This document shows positions 21,371 through 31,304 of a stretch of DNA of 64,000 nucleotides, piece after piece. The stretch is taken from positions 8,641,215 to 8,705,214 of the forward strand of contig OX637346.1 in assembly GCA_951799405.1 (NCBI GenBank), in the 5' to 3' direction. This DNA comes from Agapetus fuscipes. Lineage: Eukaryota; Arthropoda; Insecta; Trichoptera; Glossosomatidae. Position 1 is the stretch's first letter, and each line of letters opens with the position of its first letter. A program made the position numbers and the translations under genes. The notes below the pieces were generated by a model. That model had not been told where the DNA came from. It saw only the letters and a list, made by a program, of their open reading frames with translations, and searched no databases.

Positions 21371-21625
21371 TTCCTTGACTTATAGGTTGGTATGAGGCTG
21401 ACCACCCATACTGTAAAAAATGGTTCACTTTGCCAATGTTACCCCTGTTTCAGGGAAGGTCGGCAAAAGTTGTGGGGCTTATGTTCATTTGAGGTTTGGA
21501 TTTTATTTGTAAGTACACATTCAGCATTTGTAAGCGCGAACTACACTTGTTGGTTTGTGGGCTTACATCTGAGAGCTTTAAATGAATATATCCTTGCAAC
21601 TTAGATTATAGATTATAGATTATAG
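21371..21625 (+). mobile_element. SINE-B at the 3' end of LINE-1
   Basis: A full-length, well-preserved SINE-B with a tail of three GATTATA-type units follows the LINE-1 UTR without a break and without a target duplication between them. This is one of three such junctions in the window. Confidence 0.92.
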
Positions 21626-22049
21626 ACTTTCACTGTGTTAATAAATCCACCCTAAAAAATATATTACAAATTTTTTTTTTTTTTTTTTTCCCCTTCATTA
21701 AAATGGTTTTATATCAACTGTTTCTTTAAAAACTGATTATTTATTTTCCAATACGAAAGCTAAACCATAAATTAAATAATATTTTTGCAAACCATATTCT
21801 TGATTAAAGTCAAGCACCTATGGAAAAATTCTATCAGAAATTGATCGACCGTATCAATAGCAAACATGTCATTCGATTTTTAATTAAAGCTTCTATAAAT
21901 TGCATTTCAAAGTCCAATATAAGTATTAAATCGACTCCAGCTGCAGTTTGCTAGAGAGGGAGCCATCTTGTGTAAGTTTTACATCACTTCGGGGCTAATT
22001 TCCAACCGTGATAAACCATAATCTGTATTCCAGTTTTTGTTTACCAAAT
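21626..22049. other. AT-rich unique DNA
   Basis: A run of about 20 T residues lies at about 21669-21690. No gene was recognised. Confidence 0.4.
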
Positions 22050-22282
22050 CTAATATAATCTAGGTTTTTTGTACACATTGGGGATTCACATTACATGCAT
22101 TCTCACAAGCAGACACGTACAAGTTTGCGCTTGCGCATGCCGCATGTGAACCTACAACATAAAAACCAAATCTGAAATGGACAAACACCCTGCAACTCCT
22201 GCCGACCTTCCCCGAAACAGGGGTGACATTGGCAAAGTGAACCATTTCCTACAGCATTTTGTCAGCCGCTTACCAACCTATA
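22050..22282 (-). mobile_element. SINE-B (second subfamily), split near its 5' end by MITE-R
   Basis: It contains CATTGGGGATTCACATTACA and CACAAGCAGACACGTACAAG, features shared with the copies at 56.9 and 61.0 kb but not with the young subfamily. Only the last bases of its 5' end lie beyond the MITE-R insertion (to about 22470). LINE-1 sequence follows beyond that. Confidence 0.85.
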
Positions 22283-22459
22283 AGGCTGGTTTTAGTGTCG
22301 CGCTGACAACGCGCTGACCGTCAGCGCTGACCGTTCAAAATATATGAACTTGTAGGAAGCGTTTTAGAATGGCGCGTAGCTGTCAGCGCGACAAGTTCAT
22401 ATATTTGGCTGTCAGCGCTGACGGTCAGCGTGTTGTCAGCGCGACACTAAAACCAGCCT
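22283..22459. mobile_element. MITE-R, palindromic, TA-flanked, nested in SINE-B
   Basis: Inverted ends AGGCTGGTTTTAGTGTCGCG and CGCGACACTAAAACCAGCCT, flanked by TA (22281-22282 and 22460-22461). Inner arms repeat the CAGCGCTGAC motif in both orientations, giving several alternative stems, and TATATGAACTTG is also inverted. 177 bp, no coding capacity. The clean interruption of SINE-B gives the relative age: MITE-R is younger. Confidence 0.9.
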
Positions 22460-22469
22460 TAGCCATGGA

Positions 22470-22840
22470 ATATACACAACAAATTAAATTTTAGAAATAA
22501 ACAAATAATAATATGGATGAACATTAAAATCAAACACAAAATACAAAATTCTAATTTAAAATTAAAAAAAACTACAAGTTTGAGAAACCTTAGCCCTAGC
22601 CGCCAACATTACAGATCACCGCCATTTCTTTCTGTCCTTACATACTTCTTTCATTTCATCCAGAGTCATAACCTTCTTCATACAAGCTCTCCTTTTATTA
22701 TGACTCTGGATATTCCATCAATCGCAATTTCGGAAATTTGGTCCACCATCCATACATTTCTCGGTCTTCCTTTTCCACGACATCCATCTATGTATTCATT
22801 GCAACATATACTTGCTTTGTCAGTTTTTCCTCATTTTTGA
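22470..22840 (-). mobile_element. LINE-1 C-terminal fragment plus 3' UTR (third copy)
   Basis: On the minus strand, 22840 to about 22600 encodes the decayed end of the LINE-1 protein (DEMKEVCKDRKKWR-like), with frame breaks in the GRGRPRK-equivalent region. About 130 bp of AT-rich UTR follow and then SINE-B. The order is the same as at 21 kb. Confidence 0.8.
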
Positions 22841-22943
22841 TGTATCAAAACTAAAACAGTGCTACCTGTGAACTTTTTAGTTTTCATACATTTTTGTCAA
22901 AGCGTTATGGTTGAACTTAAACGTAAATATTTATACTTTGGGT
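22841..22943. mobile_element. MITE-P right half
   Basis: Centre CAGTGCTACCTGTGAAC, right arm AAAGCGTTATGGTTGAAC and end TTTATACTTTGGGT. The left arm is replaced by LINE-1 sequence. Confidence 0.75.
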
Positions 22944-22971
22944 CCAGGCATGCACACAGTTCCCATCAGTA

Positions 22972-23188
22972 CCCGTAGTACGAGTTTTTTCACAATACTC
23001 GAATACTTGAGTATTCGTAGTACCTACTCGAATACTTGAGTATTCGAGAAAAATGTATGTGAACTTGAAAAGCACCTCTGGTGAAACAAGTTTCGTAACT
23101 TTTGTTGCCAGAGGTGCTTTTCAAATTCACATACATTTTTCTCGAATATTCAATGCTTCGAGTATTGTGAAAAAACTCGTACTACGGG
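22972..23188. mobile_element. MITE-Q copy (217 bp, TA-flanked)
   Basis: Ends CCCGTAGTACGAGTTTTTTC and GAAAAAACTCGTACTACGGG are perfect inverted copies flanked by TA (22970-22971 and 23189-23190). Inner arms include AAAGCACCTCTGG inverted. The left arm carries an extra duplication of the ACTCGAATACTTGAGTATTC motif, itself palindromic. Confidence 0.92.
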
Positions 23189-23190
23189 TA

Positions 23191-23596
23191 CAGGACTAAT
23201 ATTAGACAATCAGAATACGCTTCAAGCACGGGGAAAATTAATATGAGAGAATGTGAAAAGTTAAGTGTTTATGCAGTTTGAGAATTCGAAGTTGATACAA
23301 GTTAAATTAGTCCTCATACATTTTCTCATCGACGCAATTATCTAAGTAAAGTTTGTTTTTTGAGAACTTTTGAGTATCGGCATATGAGAAATTTCTTAAA
23401 ACGTTTATCTTGGTTCGGCAACAATAATTTTCGTTCAATGGAACATTAAGCACCCTACTATATTCTATAATTTTGCACACCGGCACAGAAGTTTTGAAAC
23501 TTCTTATACCTAACGAAAAATATTTTATTAAGGTTCTACTTGAGTAATTTTCAAGAAACATGCAACTTGGTAGCATTTCCCTTTTTGTTAAGCCAA
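23191..23596. other. Unique DNA
   Basis: An 89-codon minus-strand frame (23307-23576) has no recognisable family features. No repeat seen. Confidence 0.35.
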
Positions 23597-23876
23597 AACC
23601 GATTCCTTATCTAGTGGTTAAAGCTTCGGACACAGAAATGGAAGTTAGTGAATTCGATACTCGGCGGACAACTAAAAATATCTTATTTTTTCAAATATGC
23701 ATTTAGCTGGGTTAATATAATCATCAGCCTTCACCAATTCACTGGTGACAATATTTGTTTCTACCTCGAAGTAGCTCGTTCTTGCTTGTTCAATTGGTGC
23801 TGACTAACGACGATCAAATAAAAGGCTATCGGGGTGTGGTGCCTACGAAAACGATGTTCACCAAATAAATCAGAAA
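23597..23876 (+). mobile_element. SINE-C, old copy
   Basis: The head CTAGTGGTTAAAGCTTCGGAC and the end GTTCACCAAATAAATC align with SINE-C; the middle is strongly diverged but keeps the order of segments. Confidence 0.55.
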
Positions 23877-24191
23877 AATGATTAATAAACTTCCATTTAA
23901 AGTTTCTTTTTTTATTTAAATGTAGTATATTTGATTCTTTTTTTTTTCAATTTTAAAAACATCCTTATCAACATTAAACCACATAATAATGCGCTACAAT
24001 AACTTCATATTTAGCACTAAAATGCTTAGACTTAACATTTGTTTTACACACAAGACGGCGTGTTTCCCGCCGTAAATTTCAGTTAATAATCTCAAGCCAG
24101 TAGCTCAGCGTAATCATAACGTACCAACTTCACCCGTTCTTCTTTCTTACGCCCGTGGAATCTCATTAAACACAGGTACAAATTAAATAAG
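23877..24191. other. AT-rich unique DNA
   Basis: Nothing recognised beyond T-rich runs. Confidence 0.4.
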
Positions 24192-24330
24192 ACACCCGAG
24201 TTTAAATCACTACGTAAATACTCAACCATATTGCAAACATGAAAATGTATTGAAGATATAGTAATATCTCTAGTAAGCGTTTTAGTTTTCATTCATTTTC
24301 CGACTCACGCATTTGTTTTATACTCGGTTG
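24192..24330. mobile_element. MITE-P copy
   Basis: Left ACACCCGAGTTTAAATC, right arm AGCGTTTTAGTTTTCATTC and end TTTTATACTCGG. Centre ATCTCTAGTAAGCG. Confidence 0.7.
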
Positions 24331-24882
24331 AAGGAACTGTTTCATTGGGCGCGTTTAATGAAGCTGTATGAAATTGTTCCTCCTACCGCCTTTAAATATG
24401 AAATTCGGCTTTGCTATAAAGTTTACATGGTGTGTGTATCTTGCCGACTTATCATATTACCTCCCAGACAGCAATTTCCGTTTTTAATTACTCACCCTCG
24501 GTTTTAATCAATCTACGAACATGGTATGTTACGGTAGGCAGAGATATGGTTTTGATAAAAATGTGTACAACGGTGAATATTTTTTCTTTAATTAAAAATA
24601 GAGACTTTATTTACTTTGTGGTAGTCAAGTGCAATAGGTACGAGTATAAGAAAATACATTCCATTGGTTTCAAAACAAGACATTGTGTATTAATTTGTGT
24701 TCCATAAATAAAATAAATTGCGCCCATGTTTTTTTGTCAAATCTCAATTTATTTTACCCAATAAATTGTATTAAAAAAATTGTAATTCGTAAAAAATATG
24801 TTTTTTTTTTAAATGAAAAAAAAACACATATTTTTCTAGTACTAGAGGTACTAAAATTGGTAAAAAAAAAAGGTTTTTTAGT
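24331..24882. other. AT-rich unique DNA
   Basis: Several frames of 64-91 codons overlap with no recognisable product. Just before the next SINE a short A/T-rich inverted repeat (AAATATGTTTTTTT and AAAAAAACACATATTT) occurs. Confidence 0.4.
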
Positions 24883-25207
24883 CCGGTCGATAGTTCAGTT
24901 GGTAGAGTGCTTGCATTCTGCCCCGTGAGCTCGGGTTCGAATCCCACCGAGGGTGTCAGAAATGATTTCCCATTTCGGTGTTTATTTCAAACCCCAAAAT
25001 AAAATACCGGCAAGATTTACTCAGCCTTCACAAGAAATGAGTACCAATCCCTCTCGGGAGCTGGGAAACTCCAACTTCAACTGAAGTGGTTGGCGTAAGG
25101 CCAGCCCCCTTACCTGTAAAAATAAATAGTATCAACTCGCCACATGCGACCCCCTCGGGGATAACGCGGCAAGAAGTTACACTATATGTGTAGCTTAGTT
25201 GCGTTGC
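24883..25207 (+). mobile_element. SINE-A, full-length, well preserved
   Basis: Complete from CCGGTCGATAGTTCAG (A box TAGTTCAGTTGG) through B box GGTTCGAATCC and body to GTAGCTTAGTTGCGTTGCG. The T-run before the head (GGTTTTTTAG) belongs to the flank. Confidence 0.92.
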
Positions 25208-25646
25208 GACATCATAAAGGTCATCGAATAATAGTAATCACATATTTTTCATTTAAAATCATGCGGTTTTCATCATATAAAAAGATTGAAACCAGGTTGT
25301 TTTGAAAAAAAAATTACTGTTAGGATGCCAACCAATTATTTTTACTCCGATTCCAAACAATCAATCATCCAATTGAGATGAATTACATGTTTATTCATCG
25401 AATTCCAAATCAAATCATTTTTTTGTTCGTGAAAAAAACATTTTCTACAAACATTGCTGATGACCAAGAAAAGCAGTATCGAATACACATAAAGCCAAGT
25501 TTCCACCAGACAGTTTCATCAGTCTGCGGTCTAAACTTGCCCTGCAACATAAGCGATCTCGGTTCCCTCGCAAATTGTGTACTGGGCTTTAGATTGATTA
25601 CAAGTTGGCCTTACGGGACGTCGCAACGGCTACGTCCGTCCCTTCA
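25208..25646. other. Unique DNA with an unassigned 90-codon frame
   Basis: The frame at 25378-25650 is the only coding-like feature and has no recognisable domain. I do not call it. Confidence 0.35.
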
Positions 25647-25776
25647 ATAAGTATACAAATTAACGTTTAAACTCAGACATTGCGTTTCACCAAAAATAAA
25701 CGAAAACTACAACAGTCTCTAGAGGTGCGTTAACATTTTTTTTGGTAAAATTCTGGCTAAGTTGTATACTTGGAGT
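25647..25776. mobile_element. MITE-P copy
   Basis: AAGTATACAAATTAACG, GTTTAAACTCAGACATTGCG, centre GTCTCTAGAGGTGCG, right end GTTGTATACTTGGAGTAC. Confidence 0.8.
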
Positions 25777-26334
25777 ACTGGTTTTAGCCACCCTTATCGT
25801 CAGTGGACTTTCCTCCCCTGAGATCCGGATAAATTAGAAAGGGTTTAACTAGTATCGCGCTTCCATCAAACTTCATCAATCATACTGGAAAAGTTGCGAT
25901 AGTGTCGGAAAATTAATTGGTGAAAATTACAGAGTTAATTTGATACGAAAGTTTACACCGAAATTCTGTTACCTTGCGGTTTTCAAATTAGTTTTGAAAC
26001 AAGAAATTTTGTGTTTATTTTGAAAAAATAAACGTTGTACTTTGAGTATACTTTTCACTGTCTCGTGGGATACTGAAAAAATACATTCAGTGCTTACAAT
26101 ATCATTAATTTTACATTGAATGTTGTAAATAAAAAATATTGTTTTTTTTTTCTTTAGATAGTATACATTTGCCACCGTATTTATTAAAGCCAAAAAAAAA
26201 TAGGTAAAAACCTATTTTTTATGAAGAAAAACTGACTTTAAACTGGATTATAAATAAAAACCTTTTAATGAATAAGGGGGTTGATTTTCAGCCTTTTAAA
26301 ATTAAGAAATGCCCTCATTTACAAAATGAGTAAA
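25777..26334. other. AT-rich unique DNA
   Basis: A small A/T hairpin (ATAGGTAAAAACCTAT) is at about 26202-26217. No gene was recognised. Confidence 0.4.
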
Positions 26335-26560
26335 ATACATTATTCTGTAACTGAGCATCTGCAGATTTGCCTCCATTTTTTCCTATGCTTTCATAACTCT
26401 TTCAATTTATTCATATCCATCACCTTTTCATACGTTTCCTTCCCTTACATTCTTGTTATTTCATTTTCAAATTGTATCGCAAATCCAAAATATCTTCTTT
26501 ATTTATTCGTCACTAGTTACTGTAGTAAATTTATATTAGAAAATTCTTGTCATCTACTTC
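26335..26560 (-). mobile_element. LINE-2 C-terminal fragment (decayed)
   Basis: On the minus strand the end of the LINE-2 protein can be traced (a KKWRQICRC-like end, preceded by a MKEL-like segment). The 3' end still shows CAGTTACAGAAT, a remnant of the TTACAG-type tail. Upstream it fades into AT-rich DNA. Confidence 0.6.
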
Positions 26561-27246
26561 ACAGCTTGATTTAATTTCAATTATTTCAAAAATTTAAGGT
26601 CTTCAGGTATTTATCTCAATTTTGGATCCCGACCTCGGTCTCCCCCGTACAGAAGTTGTATTAATATAATAGCAAAGTAGGAATTCCTGTATTTAATTTC
26701 GTCAGTATATTTCAGATTACTTTATGTCGAGGTGTTTGATCTATTCGTAACCTAATTTGCTTAAAACCCTCGACTTTGTATTCAAGTGTACAATCTCTTT
26801 GTGCTTATTATCATTCCAATATTCTGTAAGCTCAATTTAAATTGTATGGATTATTATTATCAAACATCAAAAAGATTTCAATTACATACAGTTTAATGTT
26901 TTAAATAAAGTTTTACACTTTCACATTCACTTACATTATCAGAGTTATACAACAAATCGTTTTTTTTTTTGTTTTTTTTTCGGGTTAGACCATTTTCTAT
27001 TCGCAGTTTTTTTTTATCTGCCAACGTTTCGCTTTCACGAGCAGAAAGCATTCTGAAGGCGAGTTATTAAAGTGGCATGGTGCCATGACATGGTTTTCGT
27101 TGTCTTCGCGGTTGCTCGCTGTGCGTATCTGGCTGAAACTGACTGGTGTGCAACTGCGAAGACAACGGAAACCTTGATAACTCGCCTTGAAAATGCTTTC
27201 TACTCTTGAAAATGAGACGTCGATAAATAAAAAGCCGCATATTAGA
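26561..27246. other. Unique DNA with an inverted GC-richer pair
   Basis: Around 27040-27190, GAGTTATTAAAGTGGC and GTTGTCTTCGCGGTTG reappear inverted as CAACTGCGAAGACAAC and GATAACTCGCC, giving an interrupted palindrome of about 130 bp that may be another MITE. No gene. Confidence 0.45.
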
Positions 27247-27475
27247 CCGGTCGATAGCTCAGTTGGTAGAGTGCTAGCAATCCATCCCGTGAGCTCGGGT
27301 TCGAATCCCACCGAGGGTGTCATAGATGATTTCCCGTTTCGGTGTTTATTTCAACCCCAAAATAAATTACCGGCAAGGTATATTCAGTCGCCACAAGAAA
27401 TGGGTACCTGCCCTCTCGCTGTCGGCCCCCTTACCTGTTGAAATATATAGGTTCAACGCGCTTAGTTGCGTTGCG
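27247..27475 (+). mobile_element. SINE-A with internal deletions
   Basis: Head intact (A box TAGCTCAGTTGG, B box GGTTCGAATCC). The body lacks the CACTTCAACTGAAGTGG hairpin and the CATGCGACCCC block, and jumps to CTTAGTTGCGTTGCG. Confidence 0.9.
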
Positions 27476-27661
27476 TATACTGAATATGGTCAAACTCGAA
27501 AATACATAAAAGTTATTAAATGTTTTGTTCACTACTTTCTTTCTATTGTAATTTAAAAGTGCTTTACAAAATTACTTTGTAAAAAATATGTGGATACTCA
27601 TATTGAAAGAAATGAATTTCTGTTTATAGTAGACTTTTAACCATAGTATTGTAATGTAAAT

Positions 27662-27764
27662 AGTAGATTAATAGAGGTGTACATCGAAGGTAGTACTAGT
27701 TATTATAGCATTATGTCAAAAGTAGATTAATATAGGTGTACACCGTAGGTAGCAATAATTATAG
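27662..27764. repeat. Two-unit direct repeat, period about 59 bp
   Basis: AGTAGATTAATAGAGGTGTA and AGTAGATTAATATAGGTGTA start the two units; both continue with CATCGAAGGTAG and CACCGTAGGTAG-type sequence and TTATAG. A local tandem duplication of unknown meaning. Confidence 0.7.
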
Positions 27765-27949
27765 ACCTAAGAAATCTAGAAATTAAATGATCTTTTTGTA
27801 CTCTTGAACTTGGTAGAATATTCGCGAATGTGCTGGCAAAATTAGTCACAGGAATGTTCTGTCTGTGAAGTATATGAGGCGTAGAATTGAGTGCGCTAAG
27901 CCAGTGCGATAGTTGGCTTTGATTTGAAGAGTGTAAGCGATACTAAGCT

Positions 27950-28030
27950 GTGAAAAATAGATATTTGTGTTACCTTCTTCTTCTTCTTGTGCCACTTCTA
28001 ACGAAGATCGGCGATCATCATAGCTATTTT
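27950..28030 (-). mobile_element. LINE-3 tail with (GAA)n end
   Basis: On the minus strand: CTATGATGATCGCCGATC, then a TTCGTTAGAAGTGGCAC segment and GAAGAAGAAGAAGG. The same order occurs on the plus strand at 39.95-40.03 kb. A fixed non-repetitive end followed by a microsatellite suggests the 3' end of a retroelement; calling it a LINE is inference. Confidence 0.55.
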
Positions 28031-28274
28031 GATTTTTTGTGTTACCAAAAGAGTTAAAAATAAACGTAAATTTGTAAAAATAAATTAAGTGCAAATAAAG
28101 ATCCTGAAAGAAAATCTGTATGTTTGAATTTAGAGACTTTTTGAACCAAAAACATTACAGTTTGAAGAAGTCTGTGCATTTTACAAACTTGCACGCTGTT
28201 TTTTTCGCTGAATTTCGCGAATGTATACATGTCGCATTTTTTTTAAGTCTAATTAGTGTAATGGTTCACTGTTA

Positions 28275-28450
28275 TCCTTACCAAGAGTGTCCGCTATCAT
28301 TTCCCGTTTTGGTGTATGTTTAAACATCAAAATCATAGCTCCAATAAGGTTAACTTAGCTTTCACAATAACTCAAAACCTTCTTTCTCGGCAACAGGGAA
28401 ACTGGCCTTTTGACGATGATGCTACCCCTTGGGGCCACGTGGTAGCTCTA
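28275..28450 (+). mobile_element. SINE-A, very old copy
   Basis: CCAAGAGTGTCCGCTATC followed by TTTCCCGTTTTGGTGTATG matches the segment after the B box. Further matches are patchy. The head is not recognisable. Confidence 0.5.
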
Positions 28451-29029
28451 AGTATTGTTTATTCTTTCAATTCTCTAAAATTATCAGACTTCACGGCATA
28501 TATACAGTTAAAATCCAATATTCATTAATGCCAAAAAAATATGTATTTGTCTTTTCCATCCCTCTTTTTTTCAAGAATTTTGGAAACCAATTTTTTTCTT
28601 TAGGAAGAAAGCAGTAAATAATTTGAATATCTTTATTGCCATCGTAAACGTAAATATGTATTTGTGACTTTCAAACTAGCCAGAAAAAAACTGTGATCGA
28701 TAAACCGAGTGGTAGATAGAAAACAACTTTTCCGGTTTACCCTTGATGTAGGCGGGAGATTCATTCTTCTGTCAGTCGATGGCGGGGAGATATAAAACAA
28801 ACAACAAAGAAAAATATTCATAAGAAATCAAATTTCAAAGAAAGACTAAAGAGCGATTTATTTTGTTGCATATATAAAGCTGAAAAATGTTATATATGTA
28901 GAAAGGATTTACATCAATGCGTAAATTTTTAGCTAAAACAAAAACGACTAATAAACTTAAGTGGGTTGTATATTTAAACTGAACTAAATTTTTTATTTTT
29001 TAATTGCTGATTTGAATGATCATTTTACT
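28451..29029. other. Unique DNA
   Basis: A GC-richer piece near 28680-28790 is the only structure; no gene recognised. Confidence 0.35.
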
Positions 29030-29274
29030 TACACTGTAAAAAAAAATCACTTTTGTCGATTCCAATCCTGTTTCAGGGAAAGGTGGAAGAAGTTGTAGAG
29101 CTTATGTAATCATTTGAGGTGTAGGCTATTTTTTACTACTATTTTCTGCTACTTTTAGTAGGCACACGTGTATTGGCGCAAACTTAGACGTTTGTGCTGA
29201 TAGGTTTGCATTGAACAGGTATCTCAAAATATGCTTATATGTATCTTAGCAACATGGATTATTAATTATAATAG
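29030..29274 (+). mobile_element. SINE-B, old copy
   Basis: It contains TACTGTAAAAAAAAATCAC, CCTGTTTCAGGGAAAGG, GTTGTAGAGCTTATG and a decayed tail GGATTATTAATTATAATAG. The first 30 bases are missing. Confidence 0.8.
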
Positions 29275-29879
29275 CCACTTTTCTTCTATAAAAATGCGGA
29301 TGTTGTCCATGTGTATCAGTTTGAAAATAAATATTATTTTTTGACGATGACGATGTAAGACAACATCCGGAACTTAAAAAAACACCATTCTTTGCGAGGA
29401 AACTTTTCATTGTCCGTCCAAGTTTTTGGTCCGGTTGAAACGTGAAAGACTTGGAAAGTTGAAACAACAAATCTCTTTAGGAATTTGCGGATTGGGTAAC
29501 TTTCGCGCGGGACGGTAAGAGTCAAAATCGCTGACAGTCCCTATTATTTATTGACGGCGACCGATATCAATAGTGAAACTTTTTAGTGTTGACTCAAAGT
29601 AGAACGGGAGAGATATGGCTGACAAACAACGGTGCAAAAATACAAAGAAAAGACACTTTCAAAAATGAACGTCGTAGAGTCGTGACGCTTTTTTTTTTGC
29701 ACAAATAAGACATTTATTCTAGTCTAAAATTATTCCATCTGCCTTTCAATCATAGAACTGTTTTTTGTTGTTAAACTTTCTGAATACTTTCTACGACTTT
29801 CTGAATCAATGTCTACTTTGTTAACAATTAACAATATTTGACATACAATGGTATCAACCAGTCAGTCGGATCAGTATGG
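29275..29879. other. Unique, partly GC-richer DNA
   Basis: The block 29340-29660 is non-repetitive. Two overlapping minus-strand frames (74 and 63 codons) have no recognisable product. Confidence 0.35.
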
Positions 29880-30177
29880 ACCGGTCCGTAGTCCAGTGGC
29901 AACACTTCGGACTCGTAAATAGAAGGTTGTGAATTCGGATCCCGGCGAAGCACAAAAAATATACCATTTATATTTCGAATGTGCTCTTCGCTGAGTTGAA
30001 AAATTCATAAACCTTTACCAAAGACCGGTCACTGAAAAGTCCATCCAACCTTACAACAACTGGGTCTTGCTTGAGAATTGGCGCTTTCTACAGAGACGAC
30101 CAAGCTCGCAGAGGGCTCTTGAGGTGTGATACACACAAAAACAGCGCTCACCAAATAAATCATCCTAATATTATTAT
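29880..30177 (+). mobile_element. SINE-C, full-length (left arm of an inverted pair)
   Basis: The head CCGGTCCGTAGTCCAGTGG has A-box resemblance (TAGTCCAGTGG). An anticodon loop of CTCGTAA type (Thr-CGT-like) follows, then a decayed B box (AATTCGGATCCC). The body of about 220 bp ends GCGCTCACCAAATAAATCATCC, then an ATT-repeat tail. A defective tRNA with an unrelated body fits a tRNA-derived SINE. Confidence 0.85.
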
Positions 30178-30401
30178 TATCAAGATCATATCACAGTTTC
30201 ATAAAGATATTTTTCATCATTTCGCTTTCACGCTGAAAAAGCTCATCGCAAACACAGACCACGGTAACATATCCCGGAAAACAACTCTCCAGCATCATCA
30301 GCCGGCCGTGTAAGCCTAAAACTCCTATTTACATTATTCTCGACGTTTTGGTGGCATCATAGCCAACGTTTTCAGGTCACACCCTTAAAAAAATTAAGCT
30401 T
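30178..30401. other. Spacer between inverted SINE-C copies
   Basis: About 224 bp of unique DNA, GC-richer around 30230-30310. It would form the loop of a roughly 290-bp-arm hairpin if transcribed. Nothing else recognised. Confidence 0.5.
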
Positions 30402-30684
30402 ATCTATTTGGTGAGCGCTGTTTTTGTGTGTATCACACATCAAGAGCCCTCTGCGAGCTTGGTCGTCGCTCTAGAAAGCGCCAATTCTCAAGCAAGACCC
30501 AGTTGTTGTAAGGCTGGATGGACCTTTTGATGACCGGTCTTTGGTAAAGGTTTATGAATTTTTCAACCCAGCGAAGAGCAAATTTGAAAATATAAATGGT
30601 ATATTTTTTGTGCTCCGCCGGGATTCGAACCCACGACCTTCCAGTTACGAGTCTGAAGTGCTACCACCTGGACTACGGACCGGT
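30402..30684 (-). mobile_element. SINE-C, full-length (right arm of an inverted pair)
   Basis: Read on the minus strand the head is better preserved than in the plus copy: CCGGTCCGTAGTCCAGGTGG, loop ACTCGTAA, and an intact B box GGTTCGAATCC. It is the best candidate source of the family's tRNA identity (Thr-CGT-like). The body and the CCAAATAGATAAGC end match its partner. Confidence 0.88.
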
Positions 30685-31241
30685 CACCCTTATTGTGCGG
30701 CATCCAAGGACGATGTGATTCTGACCTATCGCTTTTATAAATTTCGATATTTATCATGTACCCGCAAGAGTAAAATATAGTTATTATTAGAATTACAATC
30801 ATTATGTTTTATGTCAATCTCAATAAATGGCACTACGTTACCTAAACATAATGTACTGATTGTGTCTTTGTTATCTATGTGAACATTAAACCGACGCGAC
30901 GTTAAAAATGCGTTCTCTTACAATAGTTCGTCACATATCTAAAATGTGTGTTAATTTTAAAGTAAACTTTAATTTTCAAACTTGTCAGACGACCGCCGTT
31001 CCAGTTGAGATTCAACCTGGCCCACTTTCTATTTTCCCTCGATTTCCCTTCCACTTTGTTTGAAAATATTGAGCATGGTTTCTCTTTCAGGACTACGCCA
31101 CTATTATAATGACTGCCACAAAATGTTGAAATAACGTAGTGCCCTAATTACAATATTACTGTGAGAGAATCCTCTGAGGACTGTCCCACATTAAACATTG
31201 AAAAACTCCATTAGCCCTGTACGAGTTCTCTCACTTCCGCA
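30685..31241. other. Unique DNA
   Basis: A GC-richer piece at 30980-31060 is not repetitive in the window. No gene recognised. Confidence 0.4.
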
Positions 31242-31302
31242 CCCCTAGTATAAAACTTAACGTTCAAACTCTACAAAAGCGCTATATAATGAATGTATGT
31301 CA
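31242..31302. mobile_element. MITE-P left-end fragment
   Basis: CCCCTAGTATAAAACTTAAC followed by GTTCAAACTCTACAAAAGCG is close to consensus, then breaks off. The following sequence resembles decayed LINE-2. Confidence 0.75.
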
Positions 31303-31304
31303 AG

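Noticed and set aside
30563..30802. Mirror-image frames over the SINE-C copy
   Set aside because: They translate the tRNA-like head and body; shadows of the repeat.
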